NCBI GenBank assembly: GCA_026991575.1
Contig: JALXBF010000115.1
Span: 1-52,563, forward strand
DNA: 52,563 nucleotides
Source of the DNA: Planctomycetota bacterium
GTDB lineage: Bacteria; Planctomycetota; Planctomycetia; JALXBF01
Direction: 5' to 3'
Below, piece by piece: positions 34,343-43,619 of this stretch. Position numbers and translations under genes: made by a program. Every line of letters starts with the position of its first letter. The stretch's first letter is position 1. Under the pieces are notes generated by a model. That model made no database searches. It was given only the letters and a program-made list of their open reading frames with translations, and was not told the DNA's origin.

Positions 34343-35473
34343 CTAGCTCAGCGTTTGTAGCGAGCGCCTTACGACTCGCGTCGCCAGAAGCACCGCGGCC
34401 GCAGCAAAGGCCGCGAGAGCGGCCAGGTTCGGCAGCAGCACCTCGAAGACATCACCAGCCAGAAACGCTGTCTGCAGACAGCTCACCAGATACCTGGGCG
34501 GGAACAAATAGGTTGCGTACTGCAGAGCGGTTGGCATGGAGCGGATCTCAAACACGAACCCTGACAACATGAACGATGGCAGGAAAGCGATGATCATCGT
34601 CGCCTCCGCGGAGACGAACTGAGATTTCGCCACGGTGGAAATCGTCAGCCCGACGGCCAGCGAGACGACCAGGTACAGGGCGCTTGCTGCCGCCAGCACC
34701 CAGTAGCTTCCCCTGAACGGCACGCCAAAGACGACGATTGCCATGACAAACGTGAACGCTGCCCCTGCAGTGCCGAGCACGAAGTAGGGGGCAAGCTTTG
34801 CCAGCACCAGCTCGGCCGGCCCCAGCGGCGTACTTTGCAGTTTTTCGATTGTTCCCTGCTCATACTCGCGCGCCACGACCAACGCGGTTAACATCGCACC
34901 TAGCAACGTCAGAATCACGGCCGTGGTCCCGGGCACCAGGTAGTAGCTGCTGTCCACGCGCTGGTTGAACCACAGCCGTCCTTCCAGGTACACCCCCCCG
35001 CGGCTGGTGTTTGCCTCGGCCAGCCGAATTGCTGCCGAAAGGTAGGCGCGCGCGAGCTGGGCCGTATTGGCATCCGTCCCGTCAACCAGAACCTGAACCT
35101 CGCCCCCTCGGCCCAGGCGGTGCATGCGAGCGGGGAAGTCAGAGCGGATGCGGACGATTGCCAGAACGTCACCTCGTGCCAGCAGCCGCTCCGCGTGCGC
35201 CATCCCCGCGACAACCCTCGGTTCGATGTATGGCGATCCCTCAAGACGCGCCAGGACCTCGCTGACCGAGGGTGTGAGTCCGTCGTGGACCACGGCCACC
35301 GGTAGGTGCTCCAGATCGAGCGAGACGCCGTACCCGAACAGGACAAGCAGCAGAAGCGGCAGCACAAACGCGATCCCGAAGCTGCTCGGGTCTCGCACGA
35401 TTTCGATCAGTTCCTTGCGGCCCATTGCCAGGACGCGACGGACCGCACCCCCGTGGCGAACGCTACGGGCCAT
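34343..35473 (-). CDS. ABC-2 type exporter permease (YbhS/YhhJ-like)
   Basis: 376 residues from ATG 35473, overlapping the end of the ATPase gene by 11 bases. Topology is typical for the family: one helix near the N-terminus (GIAFVLPLLLLVLFGYGVSL), a ~150-residue outward domain (VDGTDANTAQLARAYLSAAI), then five helices (TAVILTLLGAMLTALVVARE with the family REYEQGT-IEKL loop; FVMAIVVF; SALYLVVSLAVGLTIST; IIAFLPSFMLSGFVF). The pair with a fused ATPase and an HlyD-type lipoprotein matches the YbhGFSR drug/cation exporter arrangement, in which two permeases are used. The second permease of this type lies 8 kb away at 43.6 kb on the other strand. Confidence 0.92.
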   Translation of the reverse strand: MARSVRHGGAVRRVLAMGRKELIEIVRDPSSFGIAFVLPLLLLVLFGYGVSLDLEHLPVAVVHDGLTPSVSEVLARLEGSPYIEPRVVAGMAHAERLLARGDVLAIVRIRSDFPARMHRLGRGGEVQVLVDGTDANTAQLARAYLSAAIRLAEANTSRGGVYLEGRLWFNQRVDSSYYLVPGTTAVILTLLGAMLTALVVAREYEQGTIEKLQSTPLGPAELVLAKLAPYFVLGTAGAAFTFVMAIVVFGVPFRGSYWVLAAASALYLVVSLAVGLTISTVAKSQFVSAEATMIIAFLPSFMLSGFVFEIRSMPTALQYATYLFPPRYLVSCLQTAFLAGDVFEVLLPNLAALAAFAAAAVLLATRVVRRSLQTLS

Positions 35474-37334
35474 GTTCTGAGCACTCCGCCCTCGAGCTTG
35501 CATCCTCTTCATGTTCGATCAGCGCAACGTACGCGTCCTCCAGCGTGCGCACCGACGGATCGAACTGCCGGGCCCGTGCGCGAATCTCGGCGGGCGATCC
35601 TTCGGCGAGCAGCCGGCCTGCGACAAGAATGACCATGCGGTCGCAGTACTCTGCTTCCTCCATGAAGTGAGTCGTTACCAGGACGGTCTTGCCGGCGGCC
35701 GCGAAGCCGTTGATCCGCTGCCAGAACTCGCGTCGCGCAAGTGGGTCGACGCCGGAAGTAGGCTCATCCAGGAAGATCATGTCCGGATCGTGTACCACGG
35801 CACAAGCTAGCGACAACCGCTGCTTGAAGCCCAGCGGCAGCGAACCACTACGCACGTCGCTGTATGGCGTGAGTCCGAAGCTGGCTAGCAGCGATGGCAC
35901 CCGTGCCGCTAGCTGGCGACGGCTCAGCCCATACGCGCGACCGTAGAACCAGAGGTTTTCCTCTGGTGTCAGATCGCCATAGAGCGCGAACTTCTGGGCC
36001 ATGTAGCCGATTCGGCGGCGCAGCGCGATCGGCGAACGGGTCGCGTCGATGCCCGCCACGCGAAGTTCGCCGGACGTCGGCCGCAGTACCCCGCACAGCA
36101 TGCGGAACAGCGTCGTCTTGCCGGCGCCGTTTGCGCCCAGCAGCCCAAAGATTTCCCCCTTCTGCACGGTAAACGTCACGCCCTTGATCGCCTCGAACCG
36201 GCCAAACCGCTTTCGGACGTTGTTGACCTCAATTGCCGGCTGTTGCCAACGTGCTCTCTCTGGCGTGTGCTGCAGCTCGTGCGTCGGCCCCCCCGCACTG
36301 CCCGTCGCGTTGCCATCGGCGGCCTCTTGGCTCGAGCGGCTCGCCGGTGCGAATGCCGGCGGCACTGTTGGCTCCCGCTGCTCACTCAAAGCCAGCGCAA
36401 AGGCTTCGCCGAAACGAGGCTCGGCGACGTGCGCTGTACATCGGCCTGTTTCCCGAGCTGCTGACCGCAACCGCTCAGCCACTTCTTCGGCCCGTTCGGT
36501 TACCAGCACACGAACCTCATCCCCTTCGACCACAGCATCCAAGACCCCCGGGACAGACGCAATCCGAGCCGCCAAGAGCCGCGGCTGCAACGCTCCGTCT
36601 CGACAACTGAGCACTCGACCACGCGCCTGGGCTGTGAACTGATCCGGTGGTCCGCTGTAGAGTAAGCTGCCACGGTCCAGCACCACGGCGTAGTCCGTCG
36701 CAGCCACCTCATCCATGTACGTGGTAGAAAGCACCACCGTGACGCCGCGTTGGACAGCCTGCCGGTAGATCCCCCACATGTCCCGCCGCGACATGACGTC
36801 GACGCCCACGCCAGGTTCATCCAACAGAAGCAACTGCGGGTTGCTGAGCAGTGAACAGATCAGGGCAAGTTTCTGACGCATTCCTCCCGACAGATGCCGC
36901 GCCAGTCGCGACTGAAACTGACCCAGCCGGGCAACCTCCAGCAGTTCCTGGATCCGATTCTTCCGCTCCCTGCCACTGACCCCATACAACGTGGCGAAGA
37001 GCTCTACGTTTTCACGCACACTGAGGTTGTCATACACTCCGCCCGTCTGTGGCATATAGGCGACGTGCCGCTTCAGCTCGGCCGCAGCCGTGCGGATGTC
37101 CCTGCCCAGCACGGTCACCGTACCATCGGCCGCGCCGACGATGCCGGCCAGCAGCCGCAGAAGCGTGGTCTTGCCGGCACCGTCAGGGCCGACAATACCA
37201 ACGATGCGTCGCCGCGGCAGTTGTACTGTGAGCTCGCGCAGAGCCATCGTTCCGCGCCGGCCCGAACGGTACTGGACCGAGACGCCGACCAGCTCGACGG
37301 CAACCTCACTGCTTACATTGCTCACTGCGCTCAT
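35463..37334 (-). CDS. ABC exporter ATPase with two fused nucleotide-binding domains (YbhF-like)
   Basis: 623 residues from ATG 37334. NBD1: Walker A GPDGAGKT (49-56), signature LSGGMRQK (148-155), Walker B LLLLDEP (168-174). NBD2: Walker A GANGAGKT (400-407), Walker B IFLDEPTSGVDP (520-531) and a variant signature LPLGFKQ (499-505) instead of LSGGQ, as in YbhF-like proteins. Residues ~240-365 are a linker that contains a DUF-like beta domain (VPGVLDAVVEGDEVRVLVTE) and a low-complexity stretch. The ATPase drives efflux through ABC-2 permeases with an HlyD adaptor. It overlaps the permease gene and lies 0.5 kb downstream of the HlyD gene. The start has a weak ribosome site. Confidence 0.95.
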   Translation of the reverse strand: MSAVSNVSSEVAVELVGVSVQYRSGRRGTMALRELTVQLPRRRIVGIVGPDGAGKTTLLRLLAGIVGAADGTVTVLGRDIRTAAAELKRHVAYMPQTGGVYDNLSVRENVELFATLYGVSGRERKNRIQELLEVARLGQFQSRLARHLSGGMRQKLALICSLLSNPQLLLLDEPGVGVDVMSRRDMWGIYRQAVQRGVTVVLSTTYMDEVAATDYAVVLDRGSLLYSGPPDQFTAQARGRVLSCRDGALQPRLLAARIASVPGVLDAVVEGDEVRVLVTERAEEVAERLRSAARETGRCTAHVAEPRFGEAFALALSEQREPTVPPAFAPASRSSQEAADGNATGSAGGPTHELQHTPERARWQQPAIEVNNVRKRFGRFEAIKGVTFTVQKGEIFGLLGANGAGKTTLFRMLCGVLRPTSGELRVAGIDATRSPIALRRRIGYMAQKFALYGDLTPEENLWFYGRAYGLSRRQLAARVPSLLASFGLTPYSDVRSGSLPLGFKQRLSLACAVVHDPDMIFLDEPTSGVDPLARREFWQRINGFAAAGKTVLVTTHFMEEAEYCDRMVILVAGRLLAEGSPAEIRARARQFDPSVRTLEDAYVALIEHEEDASSRAECSEHGP

Positions 37335-37870
37335 TCGCTGCCGCAGCGCGTGCCACTCCGGAAGAAACACAGCCAGCTGGTGGTCTGGCCATGCAGGGGC
37401 TTCAGGTGGCGGGTCTGCCAGCTGGTATGCAAGACCGAGCTTCCCTCTCCAGGCGCCACTGCACACCGAGCCCTAAAGCGCGATCACGTGGTGCTAGCTT
37501 CGCTGTATGCTAGGAACCGACGGTGTCTCGTTCAACGATTGCGTTCGCACCCGGTCACGTTCAGTCTTTCTGGACAGGGAACGACGGCGGGTTGGATCCG
37601 CAGGCGGTGGCCCCAAGTTGTCCGACGAGCGCCCGCGCCAGGTGCGGCGGCTTCGACACCGGCTCGAACCGTCAGGGTGCGTCTATCCATGGACAACGAA
37701 GTGTGCCCCGCCACGATCGGCCCTGCTGTCGGGTGGGACGGAAGAAGACCAACCTGCGGCTCATTGCGTCGTGAACCTGCGCGGGGCGCCGCCGAGAGGG
37801 CTCGGTAAGGTGGGGTAGCTTGGCGCCAATCGTCTCGCCGTCCCACGTGTGGGAACGGGATCAGAGCGTC
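37335..37870. other. Gap inside the exporter gene set, about 0.54 kb
   Basis: Unusually long for neighbouring genes of one exporter. Frames on both strands overlap each other and lack domains. It may hold a separate promoter for the ATPase-permease pair. Confidence 0.45.
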
Positions 37871-38932
37871 CTACTTATGAACCGCCTGATTCTTTTTCTC
37901 TGTGTCCGCTTGCTGCTTTTCCTGTTGGTGTTGAGGCTTGGTTGAACGCAGTGGCACGAAGACATCCACCGGTTGGCCCAGTCTCAAGCGACCCTCGTGG
38001 TTCGACACCCAGACCCGCATCTCGTAGACCAGCTGCGTGCGGAGCTCGGGCGTCTCCACCGTACGTGGCGTAAACTCGGCGACCGGTGCGATATGCCCGA
38101 TCTTCCCCTCAAAGCGTTCGTCCGGATAGGCGTCCGAACGGATCGTGACCCTCATGCCCGGCCGGACACGACCGAGATATGGTTCGGGCAGGAACGCTCG
38201 CACCCAGACCGGATCACTCAGGGCGAGCACGAACACAGGCCGATCCGGTGCTGCGTAGTCGCCTTTCTCCAGCAGCCGCTCTTCGATGATGCCTTTCCCG
38301 GGGGAGCGAAGTTCGGTCTGTTGCAGGCGGTATTCGGCCAGCGCCAGGGCTGCTTCGCGGCGGCGTAGCTCGGCCCTGGCCGCCTCGATATCCTCGACCC
38401 GCGGGCCGGCCAGGACCAGGTCGAGCGTTGCCTTGGCCGCGTTGTACCGGGCCTGCGCCAGGGACAGTGCTGCCAGAGCGTCGTCCACGTCCTGTTGCGA
38501 AGCGGCGCGCGTTTCCAGCAGCCGCACCAGCCGTTGGTAGCGTCGCCTGGCATCGGTCAGCTCCGCCTCGGCACCGGCCACATCCGCCTTCGCTTTACGG
38601 ATCTCTTCCGGTCGGCTGCCGGCCTGCAACGCGGCCAGCTTCTGGCGCTGCTGTTCCAGTGCGCTGCGGGCCTCAAGCACGGCCAGATGGTACGGCTCTT
38701 GACGCAAGCGAGCGAGCACATCGCCGGCCTCAACCTCGTCCCCCTCATCCACCAGCAGCTCGTCGATGAGCTCGGCGACGGCGAACGACAGGTGTACCTC
38801 GCGTACTTCGACATGGCCGCTCAGCCGCAGCTCATCCGGATCAGACCGGTCCCGCAGCCAATCGGCAGGCAGGCACCCCACCGCCGTCAGCGCAAGCGGA
38901 ACAAGCAAGGTCCGTACCCAGCGCCGTGCCAT
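37871..38932 (-). CDS. HlyD/RND-type membrane fusion lipoprotein of ABC exporter (YbhG-like)
   Basis: 353 residues from ATG 38932; a longer frame upstream is rejected because the lipoprotein signal (LVPLALTAVGC, lipobox LTAVGC with Cys20) begins here and GAGG lies just before. Residues ~35-75 are the first biotinyl-lipoyl-like half (VHLSFAVAELIDELLVDEGDEVEAGDVLARL); ~80-210 form a long coiled-coil hairpin (LEQQRQKLAALQAGSRPEEIRKAK..., LAAL..AQARYNAAKATLDLVLAGPR); ~215-320 complete the lipoyl and beta-barrel domains (LRSPGKGIIEERLLEKGDYA; VRPGMRVTIRSDAYPDERFEG). It bridges the inner membrane exporter to the outer membrane. It is followed by the fused ATPase and a permease. Confidence 0.94.
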   Translation of the reverse strand: MARRWVRTLLVPLALTAVGCLPADWLRDRSDPDELRLSGHVEVREVHLSFAVAELIDELLVDEGDEVEAGDVLARLRQEPYHLAVLEARSALEQQRQKLAALQAGSRPEEIRKAKADVAGAEAELTDARRRYQRLVRLLETRAASQQDVDDALAALSLAQARYNAAKATLDLVLAGPRVEDIEAARAELRRREAALALAEYRLQQTELRSPGKGIIEERLLEKGDYAAPDRPVFVLALSDPVWVRAFLPEPYLGRVRPGMRVTIRSDAYPDERFEGKIGHIAPVAEFTPRTVETPELRTQLVYEMRVWVSNHEGRLRLGQPVDVFVPLRSTKPQHQQEKQQADTEKKNQAVHK

Positions 38933-38970
38933 CGGGCCTCGGTCTCCGCGGCGGTCACTCAGGCAGTCGG

Positions 38971-40533
38971 TCACACGGCTAATGGTACGCGATCGCGTGC
39001 CGCCGCGCGGTGCTGACGGATGGCAATCCAGGTACCGAACGCGCCACCGACGGTCCCGAGGAACACGCTGTCGATCGACGGCACGCGGCCGACGAATCCC
39101 TGCAGTGTCTCCAGCAGTGCAGCCACGACCAGTGTCAGCACGGAACCGACGATGATCGCGCTGGGACGACTCTTGCCCGCAGCCAGCCTGCCGGATGCAA
39201 CGGCCCAGCCGATCGGTATCATCATCGCAAACCATTCGAACACGTTCAGCACCAGCTCGATGCGGCCCGAACTGCGCTCCAGGCCCCGGGAAGGGACGAA
39301 GCTCCAAAAGCCGGCCGCTGAGGGCGTTACGGTCCCGGGGCTCAACAGTTGGGTAGCCGCGTAACCGATCGCAGCCACTACCACCGCGATGACGACCAGC
39401 GTGCGGTGCAACCGGATGATCCGCCAAACGACCGGACCGATCACCCCCGCCGCGGCGGCGATTAGCACGACGTTGATGTCGGCACACTCATGAGGGACGA
39501 GAAGTTGCAGGCCTTCGACCGTGGCCGCAAGGAGCGTTACGGCAAGCGGGCAAAGGAGCAAGTCAACGACAAGCCGTCCGCGACGCCAGGCTGCCAGCGC
39601 TGTGGCAAGCGCCACGTACAGGAAAGCAAACCCCGCGAGCTCGTGAGCGTAACGCAGCGGGGTCAGGTCCTGCCAGAACCGAACCGCGCGGTAGGGACTG
39701 TCGTCAATGGCGAAGCCCAGCTCACGCAGTTGAACGGCAAGATGAGTCCCCGGCATGCGCAGCGGGATGACGTTCGCTTTGGCTGCATTTCGAAGCACCT
39801 CACCATAGACGGCCGAGACTTCCCTGGGAAACAGACAGTGGATGAACAGGTAAGCGATCAAGAAGACAGTCGCCAGGCCGGCCGGCGAGCGAAGAAGTGA
39901 TTCCATGAGAGGCTGCCAGAGGCGGTCCCAAAGAAGCCGCCCCAGTAGCAGCGCCAGGATCGTCGCCACGATCGAACCGGCCGAGATCGTGACGATATCA
40001 GTTGGCGTAGCGACACGTCCCACGACACCTACTTGGATGACTTCCATGGCGGTCGCAGTGAGAAAGCCTTGTAAGCTGGCCAGCACAAGCGCAAGCAGGT
40101 ACGAGCCGGTTGCCCGTCGCCAGCCGATTGCCGCATACCAGCCCAGCAACAACCCGGCGGAAAAGTTCACCGCAGCGTTGCTGATGGAGAAATAGAACCC
40201 GAAGGTTGGCCGGTCACGGTCGAAGAAAGGCGTGCGCCACAGAACACGGAGGATCACGTCGGGTTGCCACCACTCCGGCCGGAACTCAAACGGCAAGAAT
40301 GCACTGTAGGCGTACAAGGCCGATAAGAGGAGGGCGATCCTTAGAGGCCAGTTCGCCTGCCGCCGTGAGACCCGGCCCTCCGGAAAGCTCGTGGCGTTGG
40401 TTGCCATTGCCTGAGATGCCGACTGGTTGCCGCCGTCACGCTTGCTTGCTACGGTCTCCGTATCCAAAGTGGTACGTTGTGCATCGAGTGGTGTCACAAG
40501 GCCCGAATCGAGCTCCTGGGTATCCGCGTTCAT
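38971..40533 (-). CDS. VanZ-like multi-repeat membrane protein
   Basis: 520 residues with about 12 transmembrane helices. Three VanZ-like segments can be seen, each with the family pattern of an acidic residue and Gln (ME.IQ or E.LQ), then an Arg/acidic loop, then (D/N).V...GAxxG: TAMEVIQVGVVGRVATPTDIV near 158-178, VEGLQLLVPHECADINVV near 350, and LETLQGFVGRVPSIDSVFLG near 484. The first and second follow 'FLPFEF' and 'NVIPLRMPGT' type loops. VanZ-family proteins have unclear function (teicoplanin resistance in the founder). Usual members are ~150-200 residues with one unit, so a triple array is unusual. The gene is 38 bases upstream of the HlyD gene and may share its transcript. Confidence 0.8.
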   Translation of the reverse strand: MNADTQELDSGLVTPLDAQRTTLDTETVASKRDGGNQSASQAMATNATSFPEGRVSRRQANWPLRIALLLSALYAYSAFLPFEFRPEWWQPDVILRVLWRTPFFDRDRPTFGFYFSISNAAVNFSAGLLLGWYAAIGWRRATGSYLLALVLASLQGFLTATAMEVIQVGVVGRVATPTDIVTISAGSIVATILALLLGRLLWDRLWQPLMESLLRSPAGLATVFLIAYLFIHCLFPREVSAVYGEVLRNAAKANVIPLRMPGTHLAVQLRELGFAIDDSPYRAVRFWQDLTPLRYAHELAGFAFLYVALATALAAWRRGRLVVDLLLCPLAVTLLAATVEGLQLLVPHECADINVVLIAAAAGVIGPVVWRIIRLHRTLVVIAVVVAAIGYAATQLLSPGTVTPSAAGFWSFVPSRGLERSSGRIELVLNVFEWFAMMIPIGWAVASGRLAAGKSRPSAIIVGSVLTLVVAALLETLQGFVGRVPSIDSVFLGTVGGAFGTWIAIRQHRAAARDRVPLAV

Positions 40534-40644
40534 AGTGTACGTCTTCGTTGCCAGGTACAGTCCGCTAGATTCTGCAATCCGCTGACGTGAGCGCCGGCCG
40601 ACGGCTGCGACTTCGCTTGGGCGACTGCTGCTTGCGGCAGCGGC

Positions 40645-41625
40645 CTACTGAGCGCTTGCCCGTGTGCCGGCGCGTAATAGTTGTTCGGCGAGCTCCAGCG
40701 CGTCAGCCGGCCAGTACTCCGGGGGTCGAGGATGACGGCAGCGCGGGTTGGAGCGATCGGGCCGGCATTGCGTAATCGTCCGCACCCAGCGGTCAGGGAC
40801 GGCTTTCAGCCCGTAGACCGCTCCCAGCAGGGCGCCGCAAATGGCGGCGTTCGTGTCCGTGTCTCCGCCGCTCATGACCGTCTCTACAAGGGCTGCTTCC
40901 AGCGACGGCGCGTGTAAGAGCTGGTACATCGCGTTCTGCAAGGCAATGAGAACCCACCCCTGCTGCGTCAGGTAATCATCGGGGGGTTGCTGGGCGGCAG
41001 CGCGCAGGGCCTCCCGGACCGGGGCGAGAACCGACCGTTCCTCGGCCCAACCAATTACGTTCCGATACAACACCTCCGGCGACGGGCCGCGGCGGACGGC
41101 GTCGGCAACCGCCATCGCAAACAGGGCGCTGCACTGGCAACAGACCGGGTTGGGATGAGTGATCGCAGCGTCCCGTTCAGCCCAGTCGCCGACCTGGTGT
41201 ACCGGGAAGGCGGCACCGAAGATGCCCAAAGGGCTGATTCGCATGAGGGCTCCGTTGGACTGGCTGTCGTGGTTGGGCTGACCGGCCAACCCGGCAGCGG
41301 TGGTCAGCCCGCAGTCAAACGGACCGGAGTTCAGCCAGCGAACATAGGCCTGCCGGATCGCCTCCAGATCGAACCGCCCCACGCGGACCAGCGTTCTGGC
41401 CAGCGCCAGGGCCAGTTCAGAGTCGTCGGTTGGTTGGCCGGCCAGCGTGCCCCAAGTGCCCCCGTCCTGCAGGTCGTGTACCCCGTCCGGATAGAGTGCC
41501 CGGATGCTTTCTGGTGTCTGGAACTCGACGAGGCTCCCGAGACTGTCCCCTGCGAGCTGTCCCAGCAGGCAGCCTTGAGCCCGTTCCAGTTGGCCGGTGT
41601 GAGCGGTAGCGTTCGAGTGCCCCAT
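40645..41625 (-). CDS. ADP-ribosylglycohydrolase family protein (DraG/ARH fold)
   Basis: 326 residues, ATG 41625 with GGGGGG upstream. The family hydrolyses ADP-ribose from protein side chains or related small molecules using two Mg2+ ions. Characteristic motifs are present: LLGQLAGDSLGSLVEF near the N-terminus (20-36), TDDSELALALARTLV with metal ligands T66-D67-D68, and MSGGDTDTNAAICGALLGAVYG with D255, T256, D257 and T258. Length and order are typical. It is the most upstream gene of the minus-strand run; reversal of protein ADP-ribosylation or another conflict-related role is possible but not shown. A long gene-free stretch precedes it. Confidence 0.93.
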   Translation of the reverse strand: MGHSNATAHTGQLERAQGCLLGQLAGDSLGSLVEFQTPESIRALYPDGVHDLQDGGTWGTLAGQPTDDSELALALARTLVRVGRFDLEAIRQAYVRWLNSGPFDCGLTTAAGLAGQPNHDSQSNGALMRISPLGIFGAAFPVHQVGDWAERDAAITHPNPVCCQCSALFAMAVADAVRRGPSPEVLYRNVIGWAEERSVLAPVREALRAAAQQPPDDYLTQQGWVLIALQNAMYQLLHAPSLEAALVETVMSGGDTDTNAAICGALLGAVYGLKAVPDRWVRTITQCRPDRSNPRCRHPRPPEYWPADALELAEQLLRAGTRASAQ

Positions 41626-42572
41626 TGTGGCCCCCCGTTGGATTCAGTGCTGTCGGACCAGCGCCGTGAATTGACGTCAACGCGACGCACATTCGGTTCC
41701 GCCGCGACGGTGGTGGCGGTCATCAGACCTGTCATCTCCGGCGTCGGCCGGCAGCGCAACCGCTGCATGGTTAACATCCTACCCGCGCGCCGTCGCCTGT
41801 GGGGTCGCGGGCCAGCCGACACGCTTGCCCAGGAAGCTGACCGCTACTGCAGACAGCGCTCCCAACCACGAAAACCGCGTCCGACGTCCGGATAGGCGCT
41901 GACCGTTGGCGTGCAGCATGTGATTTCCGGCATGGTTTGGGGACCTGAGCCGTCCGGCCAGCTACTGTGGCAGGTGTGCGTCTGCCCGTCGCCTGGGCTT
42001 GTTTGGGCGGCCGCGGAGACGAGCACGGGGCCGGTTGCTGGCAGGTGGTCGAGGAACTGCCCCCTGGAGTGCGCCCCCGGCGGTTTAGGTGAGCCGAGGC
42101 GGAGTCTCCGCTCGGGCGGTCCCGCTGGGCTGCCGACGGCGGCTGCAAAGCGTCAACGACCGCCAGGTCGTGCAAGGTGTTTCGGAGAAACACGTTAGCT
42201 GTGTCCCTGTTGGGTCGTAGGAGCCAGCAATCGACACGAGCCAGGCGACGCCATCTTTTCGTTAGGGGGGCCAGCGGGCCAGCAACAGCTGAGCCGGGCG
42301 CCGGGGCACGATCGGCCTTGAACTAGAGCCGCGAGGGCCGTATGAATAAGGTGACTTAGGCACTCGTACGCGTGATCGTAGCGACCACGCGAGACTGCGG
42401 CCGAATTGGGCCGAGCGTGGTACTGTTGGCTCCAGCCGTCGAAATGTCGTATGTGCGGAGGCGGTTGGGGCTAAGTGAGAGGCATTGTTTCCGCAGGTGG
42501 CGTGAGCGAGTGCCTAGCTGGGGTGTGCTCAGCTCACGGCGGGTCCCGCCGCCGCTATTCCCCGCGTTGTGT
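41626..42572. other. Gene-poor region, about 0.95 kb
   Basis: No supported gene. Long open frames on both strands overlap one another and have no recognised domain. The tRNA-Asn begins at its right end. Confidence 0.45.
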
Positions 42573-42645
42573 TCCCCGGTAGCTCAATTGGTAGAGCGGG
42601 CGGCTGTTAACCGCTAGGTTGCAGGTTCGAGTCCTGCCCGGGGAG
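42573..42645 (+). tRNA. tRNA-Asn (anticodon GTT)
   Basis: 73 nt folding as a cloverleaf: 7-bp acceptor stem TCCCCGG/CCGGGGA, D-arm AGCTCAATTGGTAGAGC, anticodon loop CTGTTAA with GTT, T-arm GCAGG-TTCGAGT-CCTGC, discriminator G. CCA is not encoded. Confidence 0.97.
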
Positions 42646-43619
42646 CTTCGGTTCGCCGACGGGCTAGCCCACCAGGCCTATGCCACCGCTCTACTGCTCT
42701 TGATCTTTCCTGTCCGCATGTGACGTCCACGGGGTAGCCCGCGTTACCTCTCGCAGTGGCCGTCGATTGACCACTTCGTTGCACATTGGCCACGTAGTTG
42801 GGCAGGGGCGAACAGGACAGTTTCCCTGTTGCTGCGGTTGTCCGCCGACTGGAGGCTTTGCACCGGGGCGTCCTTTCGACCCAATTCCCGTCAATAGCAT
42901 CTGCGTCGTGCCTTCGCAGGATTGCCGTGCGGCACTTCTCGCTGCTGGCCCATCATCCCTGCAGAAGGTGGCCGTGCTCGGAGCGCGGCAGGAGAGTACG
43001 CTGTTGCTCGCCTGGTATACGACCAGCTCTGCACAGGACGGCAGGGTCAGTAGCCTTGCTGGCAGGCCTGAGGTGCTCTGTTTTCCGTTGCCTGTGGTGT
43101 TGAGCCAGGCGGGGCCAGTTCAGCGTCTGCGCACACGATCGCTGGCCGAACGACAGGAAGACACGCCGGAGGGCATCGGGCTCAGGTTGCCATCCGGTGC
43201 CGTTCCGTTCTCGAGGGACATGCATGATGCTGCCCAACCCCGGACGAAGAGCCTGGGAGCTGGGCCCGGCACGTCCGGGGCTGCCCCAACGCGGTTCCGA
43301 GGCCGTCTTGCCGGGCATTGCGGTGGTCAGCCAGGCAGGCACCGCGGTCGCCGCTGCCCGAGCCGGGACGACCGCGACACCCCCGCTCCCGCTGGCCCGC
43401 CACGGCTTGGCGTAGACTGTGTGGTCGGGACGGCTTTGGATGGGACTTGCGAGACGAACGGTCTCGGGCGCGTCCGAGACGGCTCCGCTCCGAGGGCCCC
43501 ATCCGAGTCGGCCACGAACGCTTTCCTCCGCTCCGCGCCGTGCCAAAGATAAAGGGAACGCGGGGAAGCTGCCGCACCTGCGCGCGTGTTCGAAGAGCCC
43601 TTCTGGGAGAACCCTACCG
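42646..43619. other. Gene-poor region, about 1 kb, downstream of tRNA-Asn
   Basis: Between tRNA-Asn and the second ABC-2 permease. No ribosome-site-supported frame, RNA or repeat is seen; open frames at 42.8-43.5 kb on both strands overlap completely. tRNA genes often mark insertion points, but I find no attachment-site repeat here. Confidence 0.45.

Noticed and set aside
37871-39487. Single 538-residue frame covering the HlyD gene and extending upstream
   Set aside because: The extra N-terminal part overlaps the VanZ-like gene and is Arg/Gly-rich shadow sequence; the lipoprotein signal with ribosome site begins at 38932.
42767-43552. 261-residue plus-strand frame and overlapping 197-residue minus-strand frame
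   Set aside because: They overlap completely, have Pro/Arg/Gly-rich low-complexity composition and no ribosome site or domain.
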